Source: Adineta vaga (Eukaryota; Rotifera). Taken from it: a stretch of 64,000 nucleotides of DNA. The notes below the pieces were generated by a model. The model did no database searches and was not told the origin of the DNA. It worked only from the letters and a program-made list of their open reading frames with translations. The translations under genes and the position numbers were made by a program. The DNA lies in assembly GCA_021613535.1 (NCBI GenBank), contig CP075494.1, positions 7,378,001 through 7,442,000 of the forward strand. Reading direction: 5' to 3'. Of the stretch, positions 24,997 to 38,700 are shown in pieces; within the stretch, counting starts at the first letter, position 1; each line of letters begins with the position of its first letter.

Positions 24997-25420
24997 GGTA
25001 GAGGTTCAATTGAAAAACAATATTGAAAATACTATAATGAAAAATAATATGATATATACGACTAACTCTTATTTCGAACGAGCGAACGGGGGTTATATAT
25101 ATACAAAACAGAGTCATGTCTTTGTCTCATGTTCATCAACCAATCAGAATGTAAAGTGGTTTCGAGAAAGAGATTACACATGACATAATAATTTTGAAAA
25201 AATTCTAATTTTATCATTTAGACAAGAAAGATTGAGAAGTTTTGGAAGAGTTGTTTCAAATTGCTCAAATAATAGATGGCAGCTTTTAGTTATCGAATTT
25301 TGATTGGTTATGACACATGTATATCTAATTTTATTGGAATTCTCTCATCTTCCAACTTACTTAATTACGAAAAGTAAAAATCCCAACTAATTTTGCTCTA
25401 TTATTTTAGATCTGTATCAG
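24997..25420. promoter_or_regulatory. Shared upstream region of divergent Akirin and UTP25
   Basis: A 424-bp gap between divergent start codons. On the Akirin side a TATATATATAA stretch lies at about 25094-25103. No recognisable element on the UTP25 side. Confidence 0.45.
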
Positions 25421-27300
25421 ATGGAAACAGCGAATAAAGAAGATCCATTTCTTTCACATTTTGAAACATTAATTGAAGAAGCACAAATCAATAAAAAGTC
25501 ACCAAAAACAACCATAGAACTATCGTCTGCATCACTTGGTTCTTGTCAATTTTCATCGACTTCCGCAGATAAATCTCCTGTTCTTCCATGTCCAGTATCT
25601 ACTGTTGATTCATTTGCAATAAAAAAATCTCTCTTGTCAAATATTGAAAACTCAGGTAGTCAATTAACACCATTACAATTAGATTTCTTTTCATTAATTC
25701 ATAACTACTATGATGTTTACTATCCCAATCGAACGAACACAAATGATGTTGGTGAACAATTACGATTTGTTATTTGTTTACATTTAATCAATCATGTTTT
25801 AAAAACTCGTTCACATATATTATCTCATAATGCTAAATTAAAAGAAAATCCTGATCTTAATTATCATGACCAAGGTTTTACTCGACCAAAAGTACTTATT
25901 ATTGTTCCATTTCGTGAAAGTGTACGACGAATAATAAATTGTTTTGAAAATCTTCTTCTCACAAATGACGATAGTGAAAAAAATGATCAATTACAAATTA
26001 GTCATCGAAAACGATTTAAAGAAGAATATGGTGGTGGTGAAATGGATACACCAAATAATGATGGTAAATTTCAACGAACATCCGATGAATATAATGAAAT
26101 ATTTGCTGGAAATATTGATGATCATTTTCGATTAGGTAAGAATGCGATTTATTCAATAAAATATGAGTTTCTATATGTTGTTATACTTAAGGTATATCTG
26201 TAACAAAGAAATCATTGAAATTTTTTCAATCCGTCTATAAATCTGATTTTCTTATTGTTTCACCAGTTGGTCTGCGAACATTACTTGAAAAACGTCGTCA
26301 AAAACGGAAACATAATCAATCGTCTGATAATTCAGAATCAGATGATGATGATAATGGTCATGAACAAAAATCTTCAGCGGATCAATCTGCAACAATTGCT
26401 GATTTTCTATCGTCTATTGAATGTGTTTATATCGATCAATTAGATATATTATCCATGCAAAATCTTGATCATTTATTCTATATCTTAGAAAATCTTAATT
26501 CAATTCCACAAGAAGCAACATCATCAACAGATTTTTCTCGCATACGTCATTGGTCATTAAATGGTTGGGCACATTTCTATCGTCAATTAATTGTTCTTTC
26601 ATCATTTACTAGTCCATTATTTCTTAGTTTATTTCATCGTTTTGCAACTAACTATGCTGGTAAATGTTTAATTCAACCATATTTTCCGTTAAATGGATAT
26701 ATACGTCCATTATCAACATTTAATCAATTATTTCAACGTATTCCTGTTTGTGATCCAACTTTAAGATTTAATTATTTCATTGAACATGTTCTTCCACGTT
26801 TTGATACATCCACCTATGATCATACATTAATTTATCTTTCATCCTATTTTGATTTTGTTCGTTTAAGAAATTATATGCGTACAGAAAAACATAAACAATT
26901 CAATTATTTAACCTTAAGTGAATATTCAACGAAGAAACAAGTTCTTCTTGCAAGAAATATTTTCTACCATCGTGAAGTTCGATTCTTATTAATGACGGAA
27001 CGATTTCATTTCTACCATCGATATAAAATTAAAGGTATTCGACATATTCTATTCTATGATTTACCATCCTATGGACATTTCTATCCTGAAATTGTACATT
27101 TTCTAACATTACCACATGTGGAAGAAAAAAAGAAAACAACATTAACAACAACAAGAAACCATCAAGCTGATGAACCAAGTACATGTACAGCATTATATGC
27201 AAAAGAAGATGCACTGAAATTAGCATATATATTAGGACAACAAGCTGTCACTGATTTGTTAAGTTCAGACAAAAATATACATTTGTTTACGAATAAATAA
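25421..27300 (+). CDS. UTP25: UTP25 / digestive organ expansion factor homologue (SSU processome)
   Basis: Two exons, 25421-26135 and 26192-27300, give 607 residues (human UTP25 about 756, with a longer acidic N terminus). UTP25 is a nucleolar DEAD-helicase-like protein of the small-subunit processome that lacks a working helicase core. Recognisable pieces, in order: LTPLQLDFFSLIHNYYDVYY, FTRPKVLIIVPFRESVRRII, SDFLIVSPVGLRTLLEKRR, the DEAD-box-like but non-canonical CVYIDQLDIL, and near the C terminus FLLMTERFHFYHRYKIKGIR followed by HILFYDLPSYGHFYPE. An acidic Ser/Asp run (SSDNSESDDDDN) sits between the two helicase-like lobes. AATAAA at 27331-27336 is a likely polyadenylation signal. Confidence 0.92.
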
Positions 27301-27779
27301 AAGATCAAGAATTACATAAAAGAAATAAAGAATAAACATTTGTTTCTGCCAATATCACAAGTCGGTTGTTCTCTAAGTCTTCGATGTGTGTTCAACAAAC
27401 CGAACTATAAGATATGGCATAACTCCGCCGTTATGTCCAGCTCCTGATTTGTAGTATTGTTGATCTATAATCATAAAAAAGATGGTTTATAATATTGTAC
27501 ACGGCAGTCTGAGAACTTCATATATTTTATTTTGGCACAAAGAAATTGTTGTTGTTCGGAAACATGGAAAAACTAACGTTTGGACTCTCTACAGCAGTGC
27601 ATTTTGTTATACAATATTGTTTCCTCACTATAATGAGTGATACTGCTAATTCAGTACTTTTGTAGAGATAAACAGAGTTCATCTGCATGCGCGTAGTTAC
27701 ATATATTCTCTATTGAAGAGTTTTCTCTCTGATCCAAAGAACCAAAACAAATATTAATTATAACTTTCTGTTTAAAATG
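27301..27779. other. Gap between UTP25 and the ART/TPR pseudogene
   Basis: AT-rich, no coding signal beyond the UTP25 3' end. Confidence 0.45.
27331..27336 (+). other. Candidate polyadenylation signal of UTP25
   Basis: AATAAA 31 bp after the UTP25 stop codon. Confidence 0.45.
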
Positions 27780-29090
27780 TTTGACGTTTTTTTTCTTTAA
27801 ATATTTGAAGATGAGGATGGCGTGAACGTAATGAATGTTGTGCAATTTGTTCAGTACGCTCAACGTATGTAAAGGCTTTGGAACATACCCAGATCGAATG
27901 ATGCGGTCCGTTCTGAATCCATACAGTAACCTTTTGTCATGGTTTACTCAGAATATTGAGGAGACAGTTTTTTCATAGAATCGAATTGCCTCTTGATATT
28001 TTCCTTGACGGTTTTTAATCGAACCGAGTTGATGATATTTTGTTGCTTTTTCGCTTTCCATTGTCGTTTGAGCAAGAAGCATTTCATAAATCTCTTCAAC
28101 CTGGTTATTTTGACCCATGTCTTTTAGTACTAAACTCAATCTGTATCATCCCTCTTTGTATAAAAAACTCACCTCTCATGTGTGATCAGTTAGTGTATTT
28201 AATCCTATATCATTATCACTGGTAAGTGTTAGGCTTACTTCGAAGGGTTCGTTATTTTCACTCATTTGTTTCATACGGTGAATTTGAAAGACAATGTGCA
28301 TTGAAAAAAGCACTAAGAATTCGAATTATAGCAAATACTGTTGTTGATTGTTTTATTAGATCAATTGCCATCTCGAACAAAATTATCACCAAATCTGGAT
28401 TACTTCTATTTTCCTTTGCAGAACGAAGTGACACATCTTTATCCTTGTTGATGGACAAAAAAGTATTAAATGATATTAGTCCACTTTTAGTTTGCTTCAG
28501 TTGTTCGACATCTACGATTGATAAAGAGGATCTTTCGTATCATAATAGCATCATTTATTTCTCTTAATGCACAATTGAGCATGCCGTTTTAAAAACCATG
28601 ATAAATCTACCACCATATATTGGTTCTTTCTGATGATATTCGTGCTCCAACAGTTTCACATTTTCTAATTCTTGACTATTGTTGACGAAAATTTCACGAC
28701 AGTAGTTCACAAAATCTTGAATGCATGTATAATCAAATTTGTTGGACAATAAAATTTCTTTTAAGATTTATATATACATAAAAGAAGGATCTAGTTAATC
28801 CACCTTTCTATCAGATGCCACAAAAATGATGGAAACAGCATTTTGTTCATATTTTTGTGCTGCTTGTTTGACAACTTCACAGATAGATTTGATTTGCGAG
28901 AAGGCTCCTTTGATCTTTGATTGTTTCGATGAATTGAATGCATTGGTCACCATCTATATGGGTATTGAGGTCGATGACAACGCGCCGAAGTTGTGCCATT
29001 GTATTTCGACAATTTTTAATATTATCATTGATGTTATCATCTAACTAGATGAGCAAAATACTTTGGATTCGTTGAGTGTTAAGACACGAC
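27780..29090 (-). pseudogene. Decayed ADP-ribosyltransferase + TPR-repeat gene (bdelloid-type)
   Basis: Fragments in several frames on the minus strand line up in the order of one protein. About 29080-28930: an N-terminal region (NTMAQLRRVVIDLNTH) preceded by an in-frame TAG. About 28900-28805: IKSICEVVKQAAQKYEQNA after an internal loss. 28749-28600: FDYTCIQDFVNYCREIF. About 28490-28260: an ADP-ribosyltransferase-fold core (GLISFNTFLS, then NPDLVIILFEMA). About 28240-28200: a linker. 28139-27950: a TPR-like unit (YHQLGSIKNRQGKYQEAIRF). To about 27788: a C-terminal TPR end (QIAQHSLRSRHPHLQIF). Stops and frame changes separate the blocks, and the arginine and E-x-E regions of the active site are not recognisable. 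I associate this ART-TPR layout with large bdelloid rotifer families (from memory). It is judged a dead copy. Confidence 0.75.
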
Positions 29091-30559
29091 GTTCACATGT
29101 TTCTTTTGATGCTTCATTTATTTGCTGAATTGTTTTAGCACTTGTTAATTTGTTCTTATGTATAGTGTTAATATAGTGAATTTCATTTGCTTGAAATGTT
29201 ACCAGTAATTGGCGAGTGAAAATTTGTTTATTGTATAGGTCTCTATTGTTTTCATAGATGTTCTTTTTTGTTTATTTTAAGAAAAAGATTCTTCTAGAAT
29301 GTTTTTAATTGCTTGCATCTTCATCATTGATACTTTTGTTCGAGAATCGAAAGTTGGAAAAAATATTCATAATTCGCATCGATTCATAATTTTAATAAGA
29401 ATTATGAGATTAAAATTGGATCCATCATCGTAGTTATTTATTTTTGTTTGAATAAGATTAGTTCATTGGAAGAGAGAGAGAGAATAAACTGACAGTGAAG
29501 ATGATGTGTCTACAAAAATTGCACATTTACCATGAATAATAAGTGTTATCATCTTTTGTTCTTGTTCAAAAAACATTTAGATATAAAAATAAACAGTTAA
29601 AGTTCCTTCACATCTTCCTTTAAAAAGAAAATCTTGTTTTTTTTATTCACTTTTAACAGTAAACGAAAGAAGGTATTTGGTTACTGATCGTATATCAAAA
29701 GTATTTGTCACGATATTGAGAGAGTATAAGAGAAAAGATGTTTCTTTTTCATCAGTAATCGGATTTTTCACCCGTTGTAGGATACACACTATAAATCGTA
29801 GACGTCATCAGGTATACTCATTGAGTAAAAACAGTTTTGATGTGATGACAATCGATACATGATATGAAATATGGTGGAAAATATATCTTCACTACATCTC
29901 TGTTCTTTGTACATATAAAATCTTTCTGCAAACGAAGTTCCTCGAGTTAATAAGAAGGTTAACAGTATAGGTTTGTTTGATTTCTTCAGAAAGTGTATGT
30001 GACAAAGAATGTTGCGAGATTATGATGAAAAGAATTCGACTTATTGAGTAAGAGGTAAAAATGTATTTCTTTGAAGCAAGAACAATATTAATCGAAAGAT
30101 TAATCATGTATCCTTCTAATGATGAGTTATTTCTTTGACATATTTTAATTTTTTTCTCTCTATATATATACATATATCCTTGGATCAATAAATATGAAGC
30201 GTATTTTATTGAAATGTCTAATCATCATCGATTTTTCTCTATAACTGTGTTTTCAAATCAATCAAGGTCTACTGCTTGATTCTATTTTTAACAAAGAATT
30301 AACTATTAAACAACGCCATCTATGCCTATAACTGTGTCATTCGACTTTATTGAAGACGAAGAAGATCTTGTTTGTCTCCTTTCTTTTTTCGTTTCGTTTC
30401 GTTATCTTTTCACGTTTGTTTTTGTTTTTCCAATCAACATTTATCATCAGTCGTTCGAAAAAAGACTTTTTTCTTTTCTTCTTTTGTATGAATAGCTCCT
30501 ACTTTCATTATCTCGGCAGTTAAAATAGTTTCCTTTTATTATTCTTATTCAAAATAAAG
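29091..30559. other. Intergenic, AT-rich
   Basis: No gene supported. A (GA)n run at 29470-29483. The last ~300 bp before 30560 are pyrimidine-rich and presumably promoter/5' UTR of the PI 3-kinase. Confidence 0.5.
29470..29483. repeat. (GA)n microsatellite
   Basis: Short pure GA run. Confidence 0.8.
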
Positions 30560-33500
30560 ATGTCATCGTCCAACAATGAGATTTCTCCTCGTCAAACAAA
30601 TAATCGACGTCCACTTGTGTCTCATTTGATTTTACCAACAAATTCAGAGATTTCTTCGAAATCAGCACCACCTGTTGTAACAGTATCGAAATTTTTTAAT
30701 CCTAATCCAGAGAATCAACTTGTTCCAGATCTTCTGGATATATTCAACATACCAGAAGATAATGCAACAAATTTTTCATGTCGAAATTCGCCAAGTAGTG
30801 ATAATCTAATTGATGTAAGCAATCCTAATGATTTATCGTTTTTTGATATATTCGATCCATTGAAACAAACAGCATCAGTGACATCAAATATTGCTCAAGT
30901 GAGCACTTCTGCACTGTTACCTTCTTCATCATATCCATATCCAATTAAATTACGATTAAAACTAACATCATGTATTGAAATGAAACCATTCAATCAACTT
31001 GTCGAACAGATTCGCAATGAATGTCAAACTAAACAGGTAAACGAATTGTTTGTCGATAGAAAGACATCAACTTTCTCTGAAATTTAGACTTCCATCGACG
31101 ATATCTGTTATTGTAAACACATTCAACGTTTAACTTCTCAACATATCGAACAAACTCAACAATCTGTTACCCTTCATATTTTCAATTCTGACGCTAAAGA
31201 ACCGCTCCGTCTAACCAACATAAATTTACAGTCAACAGTTGATGATATTTTACGCCAATTACTAGAAATGATTTCGTTTGATGTTGATCAATCGATACTT
31301 AAATTACGTTCCTATGAAGAATATTTACATAATGATGATGTTTTATCGAATATTGAATATGTGTACAATTGTCTTCATTCTCTAAAACCAATTCAATTTG
31401 TACTTGTTCAAAAACCAGTTTCAATAACTAAACAACAAAATCAAATTAGTTTCGAACAATTCTGTTTAAATCAACAAGAGAAATATTTTCAAACGATGAA
31501 ACAAACCAAGTAAACTGATAGTTTTCTAATTATCTTTATTGTTCTTGTCGTTTAGACCATTGAAATCATTGAATAAAACTAAACAATCAATATCTTCATA
31601 TCCAACACGTTCATTCGATTCACAATGGTTAGAAGAATTTCGACAAAAGATTAATCGAACACTGGAACAAATTGAACAATGTATCAATCGTTTGATTGAT
31701 CCAAATTCCATGATAGTCTCAATCGAAGAACAAATCAAATCGATTCAAGAATTAATAAACTATATGAAAGGAATTCAATTAACATGTTCAGATATTCAAT
31801 CATCAAAGATTCTTGAAAAACATAAGGAATTGAGAAATTATAATATTGAATTAATGAAACATTCTTCTAGTGGAAAGAAAGAACATCTATCTCGATTGCT
31901 ATTTGATCTACTTTCTACGCTTAAGGAATATATTCAAACATATTGTCAAGCATTTTTATTACCGTATGAAGTAGAAATTTACAATAATGGGAATCAAACA
32001 ATTGACATTGAACAATATACATCTCCGGTAAACTATCAAAGTATAATTTTTAATAGACGTTTGTTTTTGTTTTCTAATTAGTTGATCACATCGATACCAT
32101 CGACTACATGTTCAATTACAGAATTATCTGATGTATTTACTGTTCATATCGATAGTCTTTTTTCGTTGCCATCAAATGTGAAAACAGTTCGTGTGATAGC
32201 TCGTCTTTGTTATGGTAATACAACACGAGTAAAACAAATGACACGTTTAATGTCATTCGTACGGAATACTTCACAAGAAAATTTCTCACAAGTTCGTTTT
32301 GATCAACGTCTTTCTTTTAATGATGCATACCTATGTGAATTACAACGTGAAACATTGATTTTATTTGAAATTTATGCAAGTTTTATTGATGAAAATGATT
32401 CATCGTTAGTTTCTGAAGTATTCGATGGAATATCAATGCGTTTGATTGGTTGGTGTTCACAAACATTATTCGATTCGGAACATCGTCTTATTACTGGTGA
32501 ACGATATCTCGGTGTTATTGATAGTACAATTGCAAATCGAACCGGTTTTTATTCATTAAGAAACGTATCGGATCGTGATTGTTCAATATTAACTGTATCG
32601 TTTGATAATCAACTAGTTTTTTGGCCCGATGTACAAGCAAGAAAGGATATGAAAGTAAAAAATATCACAGAAATAAGTCAAGAAAAACAAGAAGAACTTT
32701 ATCAATTACTCGATCGCAGTGTATTATTAACAAATGAATCATTTGTAGAGAATCGAAAACAACCACAATTATCTGCGAATGTTTTCGATGAAGGTTCGTA
32801 GATACGATTTTGCTTTCCTTTATACTCATAGATTTCTGTTTCTAGCTGCCTATATCCGAAATTTAGCACGTGAGTATTCTGATGATGAACGTTATGAACT
32901 CTGGTCTCATCGTCATTATCTGATACATAGACCATATGCTTTGCCAAAACTCCTCAAATCTCGTAATGTTTGGGATTATCCCAGTTTAATTGATATGTAT
33001 GGTCTTGTTAATGAAATCATTCATCAGCGTACTATCGATGAAATTGAATCATTCGAACTTCTTCTACCTTCTTTTCCCGACATGTATATACGTTCATGTG
33101 CGTATCGATCATTAATATCCCAAATAAGTTCCTATGATCTTATATTCTATCTTCCACAACTTTTACAAATTATTAAATTTGATTATGATTATTCTTCGCC
33201 GATTATTGAATATCTTCTTAAACAATGTCAACAAAATTATCGTCTTGCACACAAATTCTCTTGGTATCTACGACAATTAGTTTTAACAGAAAATATTCAT
33301 TGCATCCGGTATTATTATATATTTCTCGCATTATTATATGTGATGAATGATGATTTCCGTATAGAATTACAAAATGAATATGATTTATGTGTAAATTTGA
33401 ACAGAATTGGTTCCGAAATTAAAACAAATAAATTTAATCGTGGATATTATCTATCTGAACAATTGAAAGAATTAAATAAAGATTTCTTTCAATCAGGTCA

Positions 33501-35642
33501 ACGATCATGTCGTTTACCATGTCAATTTAGTTTTAAAACAAATAATATTGATTCAGATGTTTGTTCAATATTTACTTCTTTAACATTACCAATGAGGATT
33601 GTATTTAATTCAAGTAGTTTACCTTTAGAAAAATATCAAGCATTGTACAAAATCGGTGATGATTTACGTGTAAGTTTTGTATTGGATTTGAAAAGATAAA
33701 CAAAATTGTTTCTAATCTTTGTAGCAAGATCAAATTGTTCTACAATTATTAACATGTATGGACAAAATCTGGCAAGCGAATAATTTTGATTTTCATTTAA
33801 GTCTATTCAATGTTGTACAAACTCAAGAATGTTGTGGTTTTATTGAAATGATTACAGATAGTGAAACATTATTAGACATAGAAAAACCTTTGGGTACACT
33901 TAAAGGTTCATTTGGTGAATCGGCATTGTACGATTGGCTACGTAAACATAATGCAACTGAGCGAGATCTTCAAATTGCCATTGATAATCTGACTTATTCA
34001 TGTGCAGGTTATTGTGTTGCGACATATATATTAGGTATTGGTGATCGTCATAATGAAAATATTATGGTGAAGAAATCAGGACATTTATTTCATATTGATT
34101 TTGGAAAATATCTTGGAGATACACAAAAATTTGGTTGGTTTAATCGGTGAGTATTCTAATGTATGATTTTTATCATCTTTAGATTGATCGTTTCTTTAGT
34201 GATCGTGCACCCTTCGTCTTTACGAAACAAATGTTATATGCCATGTCTTATGGTGGTACATCGAATGATGCTATGCATCAATTTATTGATTTATGTTGTG
34301 ATGCATTCACCACATTACGTCAACATTCAACTCTACTTCTACTTCTTCTTTCTCATCTTTGTTCATCAAATGTACCGAATTTGAATTATGATGCTGTTCG
34401 TTTTGTTTACGAACGTTTAGTCCCATCGAAAAATTATGCGGATAGTATTACATATTTCACTGATCTTGTAGTGAATAGTCTCAATTCAACATGGACAAGA
34501 TTGAATGGTTTTATACATAAAATGGCACAACCATTGAGTTCAACGAATTCCATACCGAATGGAAACATAACATCGTTTGTTCCAAGTACATATACAATTA
34601 CTCATGATGGTAAAATTCGATCGGCTCAAATTATTGATTTTGAAAAACGAACTGAACCATCCAAACATTATTTATATAAATTTAAAGTTGAACGTTCAAG
34701 AATTACATATCATTACCGTACATATAATGAATTTTATGAATTTTATGAATGTTTAGTTAAACAGTATCCATCAATTAGTTTTGATTTGAAATCTTCACAA
34801 CAAACAGAGACGAGAATGATTGCACAAAAACGTCTAAATGATATCGATGAATTTCTAAAACATTTATTCGGTTTAACTAATGAAATTATTGAAGTAAATT
34901 ACAAAAAGAAAAAAAATGAAGATAGATTCGAGCTTTCTATTCCTCTTGATTTAGTCTGATATTGTTTCCACATTTTTTCAAACAATTCAACGTGATCAGC
35001 AATTAAATGATCCGAAAGATGGTAAATCGTTTATCTATTTCGATGATTTTTCATTCGCCTTCTTTCAAATAAGATCGTACTTCAAATGATCCATTGGGAA
35101 ATAATCAACCAAAAATTCGTTTACGATTGAAATATGATAATAAAAAACTGTTCGTTATGGTCCGACATGCTAGTAATTTGGTAGGATTATCGCTATCCTA
35201 TTATTTAAAACATGCAAACTTTTCTCTTTTGAATTAGCCATTACCAAATGGAAATGAACCGAGACCTTATTGTAAATGTTATCTATTTCCCGATGAATCC
35301 AAATCGACAAAACGAAAAGGAACTATAATGAATTCACGAAATCCAATATTTAATGAAACAGTACGAATCATATTTTAGTCTTTAATTTTATTTACCTTAT
35401 TTTCTCGTTTAGTTTACTTATGAAATGGATTTAACCGAGATTCAAAAGTATACAAATCTACATTATTCTCTCACATATATTTCTATTGGTTTTTCTTTAG
35501 ACGAGTGTTACGTGTAAGCGTTTGGAATAGTACATTAAATATGACTAAATATGTCCTAGGTGAAGTGAATATAGTTTTATCTCAAATTGATTGGTCAAAA
35601 GAAAATGCAAGCAATTATACATTAACAATACTTAATATTTAA
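30560..35642 (+). CDS. PIK3C2A: Class II phosphatidylinositol 3-kinase (C2 domain-containing subunit)
   Basis: Twelve exons: 30560-31036, 31088-31509, 31556-32027, 32082-32793, 32846-33669, 33725-34146, 34200-34893, 34955-35021, 35074-35180, 35238-35360, 35413-35447, 35501-35642 (1498 residues; human 1634-1686). It makes PI3P and PI(3,4)P2 on endocytic membranes. Domain order: disordered N terminus; Ras-binding domain (about 130-290); PI3K-type C2 (about 475-640); helical PIK domain (about 700-870); kinase domain with YKIGDDLRQD carrying the ATP-site lysine, catalytic GDRHNENI (about 1075) and HIDFGKYLG (about 1094). The activation loop FGWFNRDRAPFVFT is of class II type. A PX domain (about 1230-1350) and a C-terminal C2 domain ending LNI follow. 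The last two domains are diagnostic of class II. The donor at 32794 (GTTCGT) is weak but the frame requires it. Confidence 0.93.
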
Positions 35643-35743
35643 ATTTTAGTGATAAAAAATTATTTTTAAAATCCATTTATTTTATTTTGTATGAAGAAAT
35701 GAAATTGAGAAAAATAGAAATGTATTTTGTTTTCAGATATATC

Positions 35744-38700
35744 ATGTCATCCAATAGATATACACATAAAACAGCCGATGTACTTAGTTTACGTTTTAAT
35801 CAAGATTCAAGTAAGTTTTAATTGAGATTATCTGATCTTCCAATAAGGATAAATAGGTTGTTTTATTTGTGCGACATGTGATGGTATTCGTGTTTTTAAT
35901 GTTGAACCGTTAGCTCAAAAATGTTATCTTGGTAATGAATACTGTGGATAGAAAGTTCAATTTTGAATCAGATTTTATTCAGATGTTGGACACGTAATCT
36001 ATGCCGAAATGCTCGATCGAACGAATTTAATTGCTTATGTTCCAGCAGATTATGTCACAGGTTTAGCATCGAATGTTGGTAGGAGAAAAAGACATTTTCT
36101 CAGAGTTTATTTTTCATCAGTAAAATAAGAATATTTTAGTGAACGTTTATGATGATCAATGTAAAACACATGTACTTGAACTTTGTTTTAATACATCAGT
36201 AATGTCTATAAGAATGTCACGAACAAGGTCCGAATGATTTCTTTCTTAATTGAATTAAGATGTTCTTTTCTCGTCTGTAGACTTTTAGTTGTACTTATGA
36301 ATAAAATTCATATCTTTTCTTTTCCAAATCAATGTCGACTTTTACATACAATTGAAACCAAAGACAATCCAAAAGGTATGCGCAAATAAAATGTATAATC
36401 ATATTTACATTTATCGTATTAGGTCTATGTGAATTATCGAATAATGATGGATCACTTATTGCCTTTCCTTATAATACAAAATCAAAAGGTGGTTTTATTC
36501 AATTATTAGTAAGTAGAGTAATACCTCTCATAAGCGTTTCTTATTCTTATTTGAAGTTGATTGATTGATTGATTGATTGACAAGAGTACACTTTTTTTGT
36601 ATCATAACGCGTGTGCATACTGACTTTTAATATATGTATGTATGCAGAGGTGTCATATAGCGTGCGCATACTTTTTAATGCTAATATTCATTGAAAAAGA
36701 ATGGTCATAGAAAGAGAGGTGGAAGATTTTTCTTCTATTCGGTACGATAATGACCGCATCAAATAACTTGCACTTGATTCTGTATACTTTAGTGATTAGT
36801 GAAAAAGAATGAATTAAATTCGTTCTTTTCTTGCACATTATGATTATCAATTAGTTGACATCGTCTATTCATAATATGCGTGTCATCTTTCTGTCTTCAT
36901 ACTAATGACAAAATACAGCAGGTAGCTGAGAAAGAAAGAAGGTAACCAGATGCGCAACGGATGAAATAACATAATTAGCAAAATGATTATATGTTATTGG
37001 AAACATCCGAGATGATCATTAGCGCATCACTGCTTTTCTTAAGTTAAAAAAAATTGCTTTTTTCTTCATTATTGTACCATATACTAATTCACTATGCACT
37101 TTTTTTCATCAAAGAGAAAAATGAACATTGTGGCAATGCGTTTCTTCTTTATTAACAGACTAGAAACAACAATGAATGAGAGAGAGAGAGATAGAGAGCG
37201 AAAGAGATTCGTTTTTTTGTACGATAATTAATGATGAATATATGAAGGATTATTTGATGGTATTGGTTGATTTGTTGATGAAGACGTCGTTGCGAATAAT
37301 CCGTGAGAGTATACTGATCCAGCAGCAAAATATGCAGCTTGATTGAGCAATGATGTCTGAAGATCTTGTCTATTAATTAAAAAAAAACAATTGACATTTT
37401 TCAAATGATAAAAGTGCAAAGTGGTGAGGTTGTAAATGTGTCATGACTACTAGGATATGAACATAAGATGGATAATGTTCAGGATAAGTGGCAATTTTTT
37501 TTCTCTCTACGAAAGGGCATAACTTACGTTCGCGGTGTACGATCTCTTTGTCGTCGATTTTTAAACCAATTACTAACTTGTGTTAATGTTAGACCTGTTT
37601 TTTTTGCTAATAAACGTTTTTCATCTGGTGTTGGGTAACGATTTTGTCGATAACATTCTTTTAATGCTTGACGAGATTTTTCTTTAAAACAATAGATTGT
37701 TTCTTCACCATCCCAAATCGATTTGGGTAGAGGATATTTTCTTCGTATACGATATTTATCAACAGCTCCTAATGGTCTTCCACGAATTTTTTGTGCTTCC
37801 ATGTAATGTGCTTTGTACCAAAGCTGTTGTAATTCGGGATGATGATGATTATCAAATGAATGCGTTTCTAATAAACAATATAATTCACGAAATTTTGATT
37901 GATGATAATAGATTATTGCACGTGCTTTTAAAATACTATCATGTTGATGAATTAATACGGCATCAGGTGATGAAGATTTCACTGGTAATAATTGAAGAAG
38001 TTTGATTAATTTATCAATTTTACCACTTTGTTGAATAGCTTCGCAAACGCATGCTAAATGATCGATGGTTAATGTAAGCGTTTGTTCAATGTTATTTGTA
38101 TTTGGCAATTTAAGTATTATTGGATTTTGTATGAGAGGAACATTGGTTGTTGATGGTGTTAAATCGGAATTCGATGAATCATCATTTTCAATTTTTGTTG
38201 AAATATTCGATTGAGATATATAATGATTAGGATAATACGTTGGATAGAGATTCGATGATGTTGCAGAAAAATTGTGATTGTGATGATGATGATAATCGTA
38301 TGTTGAATGGTGATAAGAAGAACTTGTTGTACTCGATTTCATCATATTTAGAGAGATCTGAGATGGTGATATATAGACTGATATTCTCGCCTTTCACGCA
38401 CTCGAGTAATATGATCAAATGTATTGTATACTTTCTCTCTTTCGTTGATAAAACGAGAAAGAAAAATAATGATTGGTCAAAAAAGCTTATTGGTTGAAGA
38501 GAAGAATAACGAGAAAAAAAAATGATATTGTTCTGACGACAGGTTTTTTTTTCTTCTTCTCTCCTCTTCCTCTTTCGCTATAATGAATGATTAAGTATGT
38601 TCTCGTCTGAGATGAAAGAGAACTTGTAATTTTCCACTTCGAATCGACTATTTTGTAGTTGAAAAAATTTCAAAGTTATGGGAAAATTGGAGTATGCGTA

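Noticed and set aside
28826-29044. Plus-strand open frame of 72 codons
   Set aside because: Antisense to the N-terminal block of the ART/TPR pseudogene, whose minus-strand translation makes family sense.
35642-35744. PI 3-kinase and WDR45 as an operon, from the short same-strand gap
   Set aside because: 101 bp between genes is close, but there is no sign of a trans-splice outron, and similar gaps occur between genes on opposite strands in this window.
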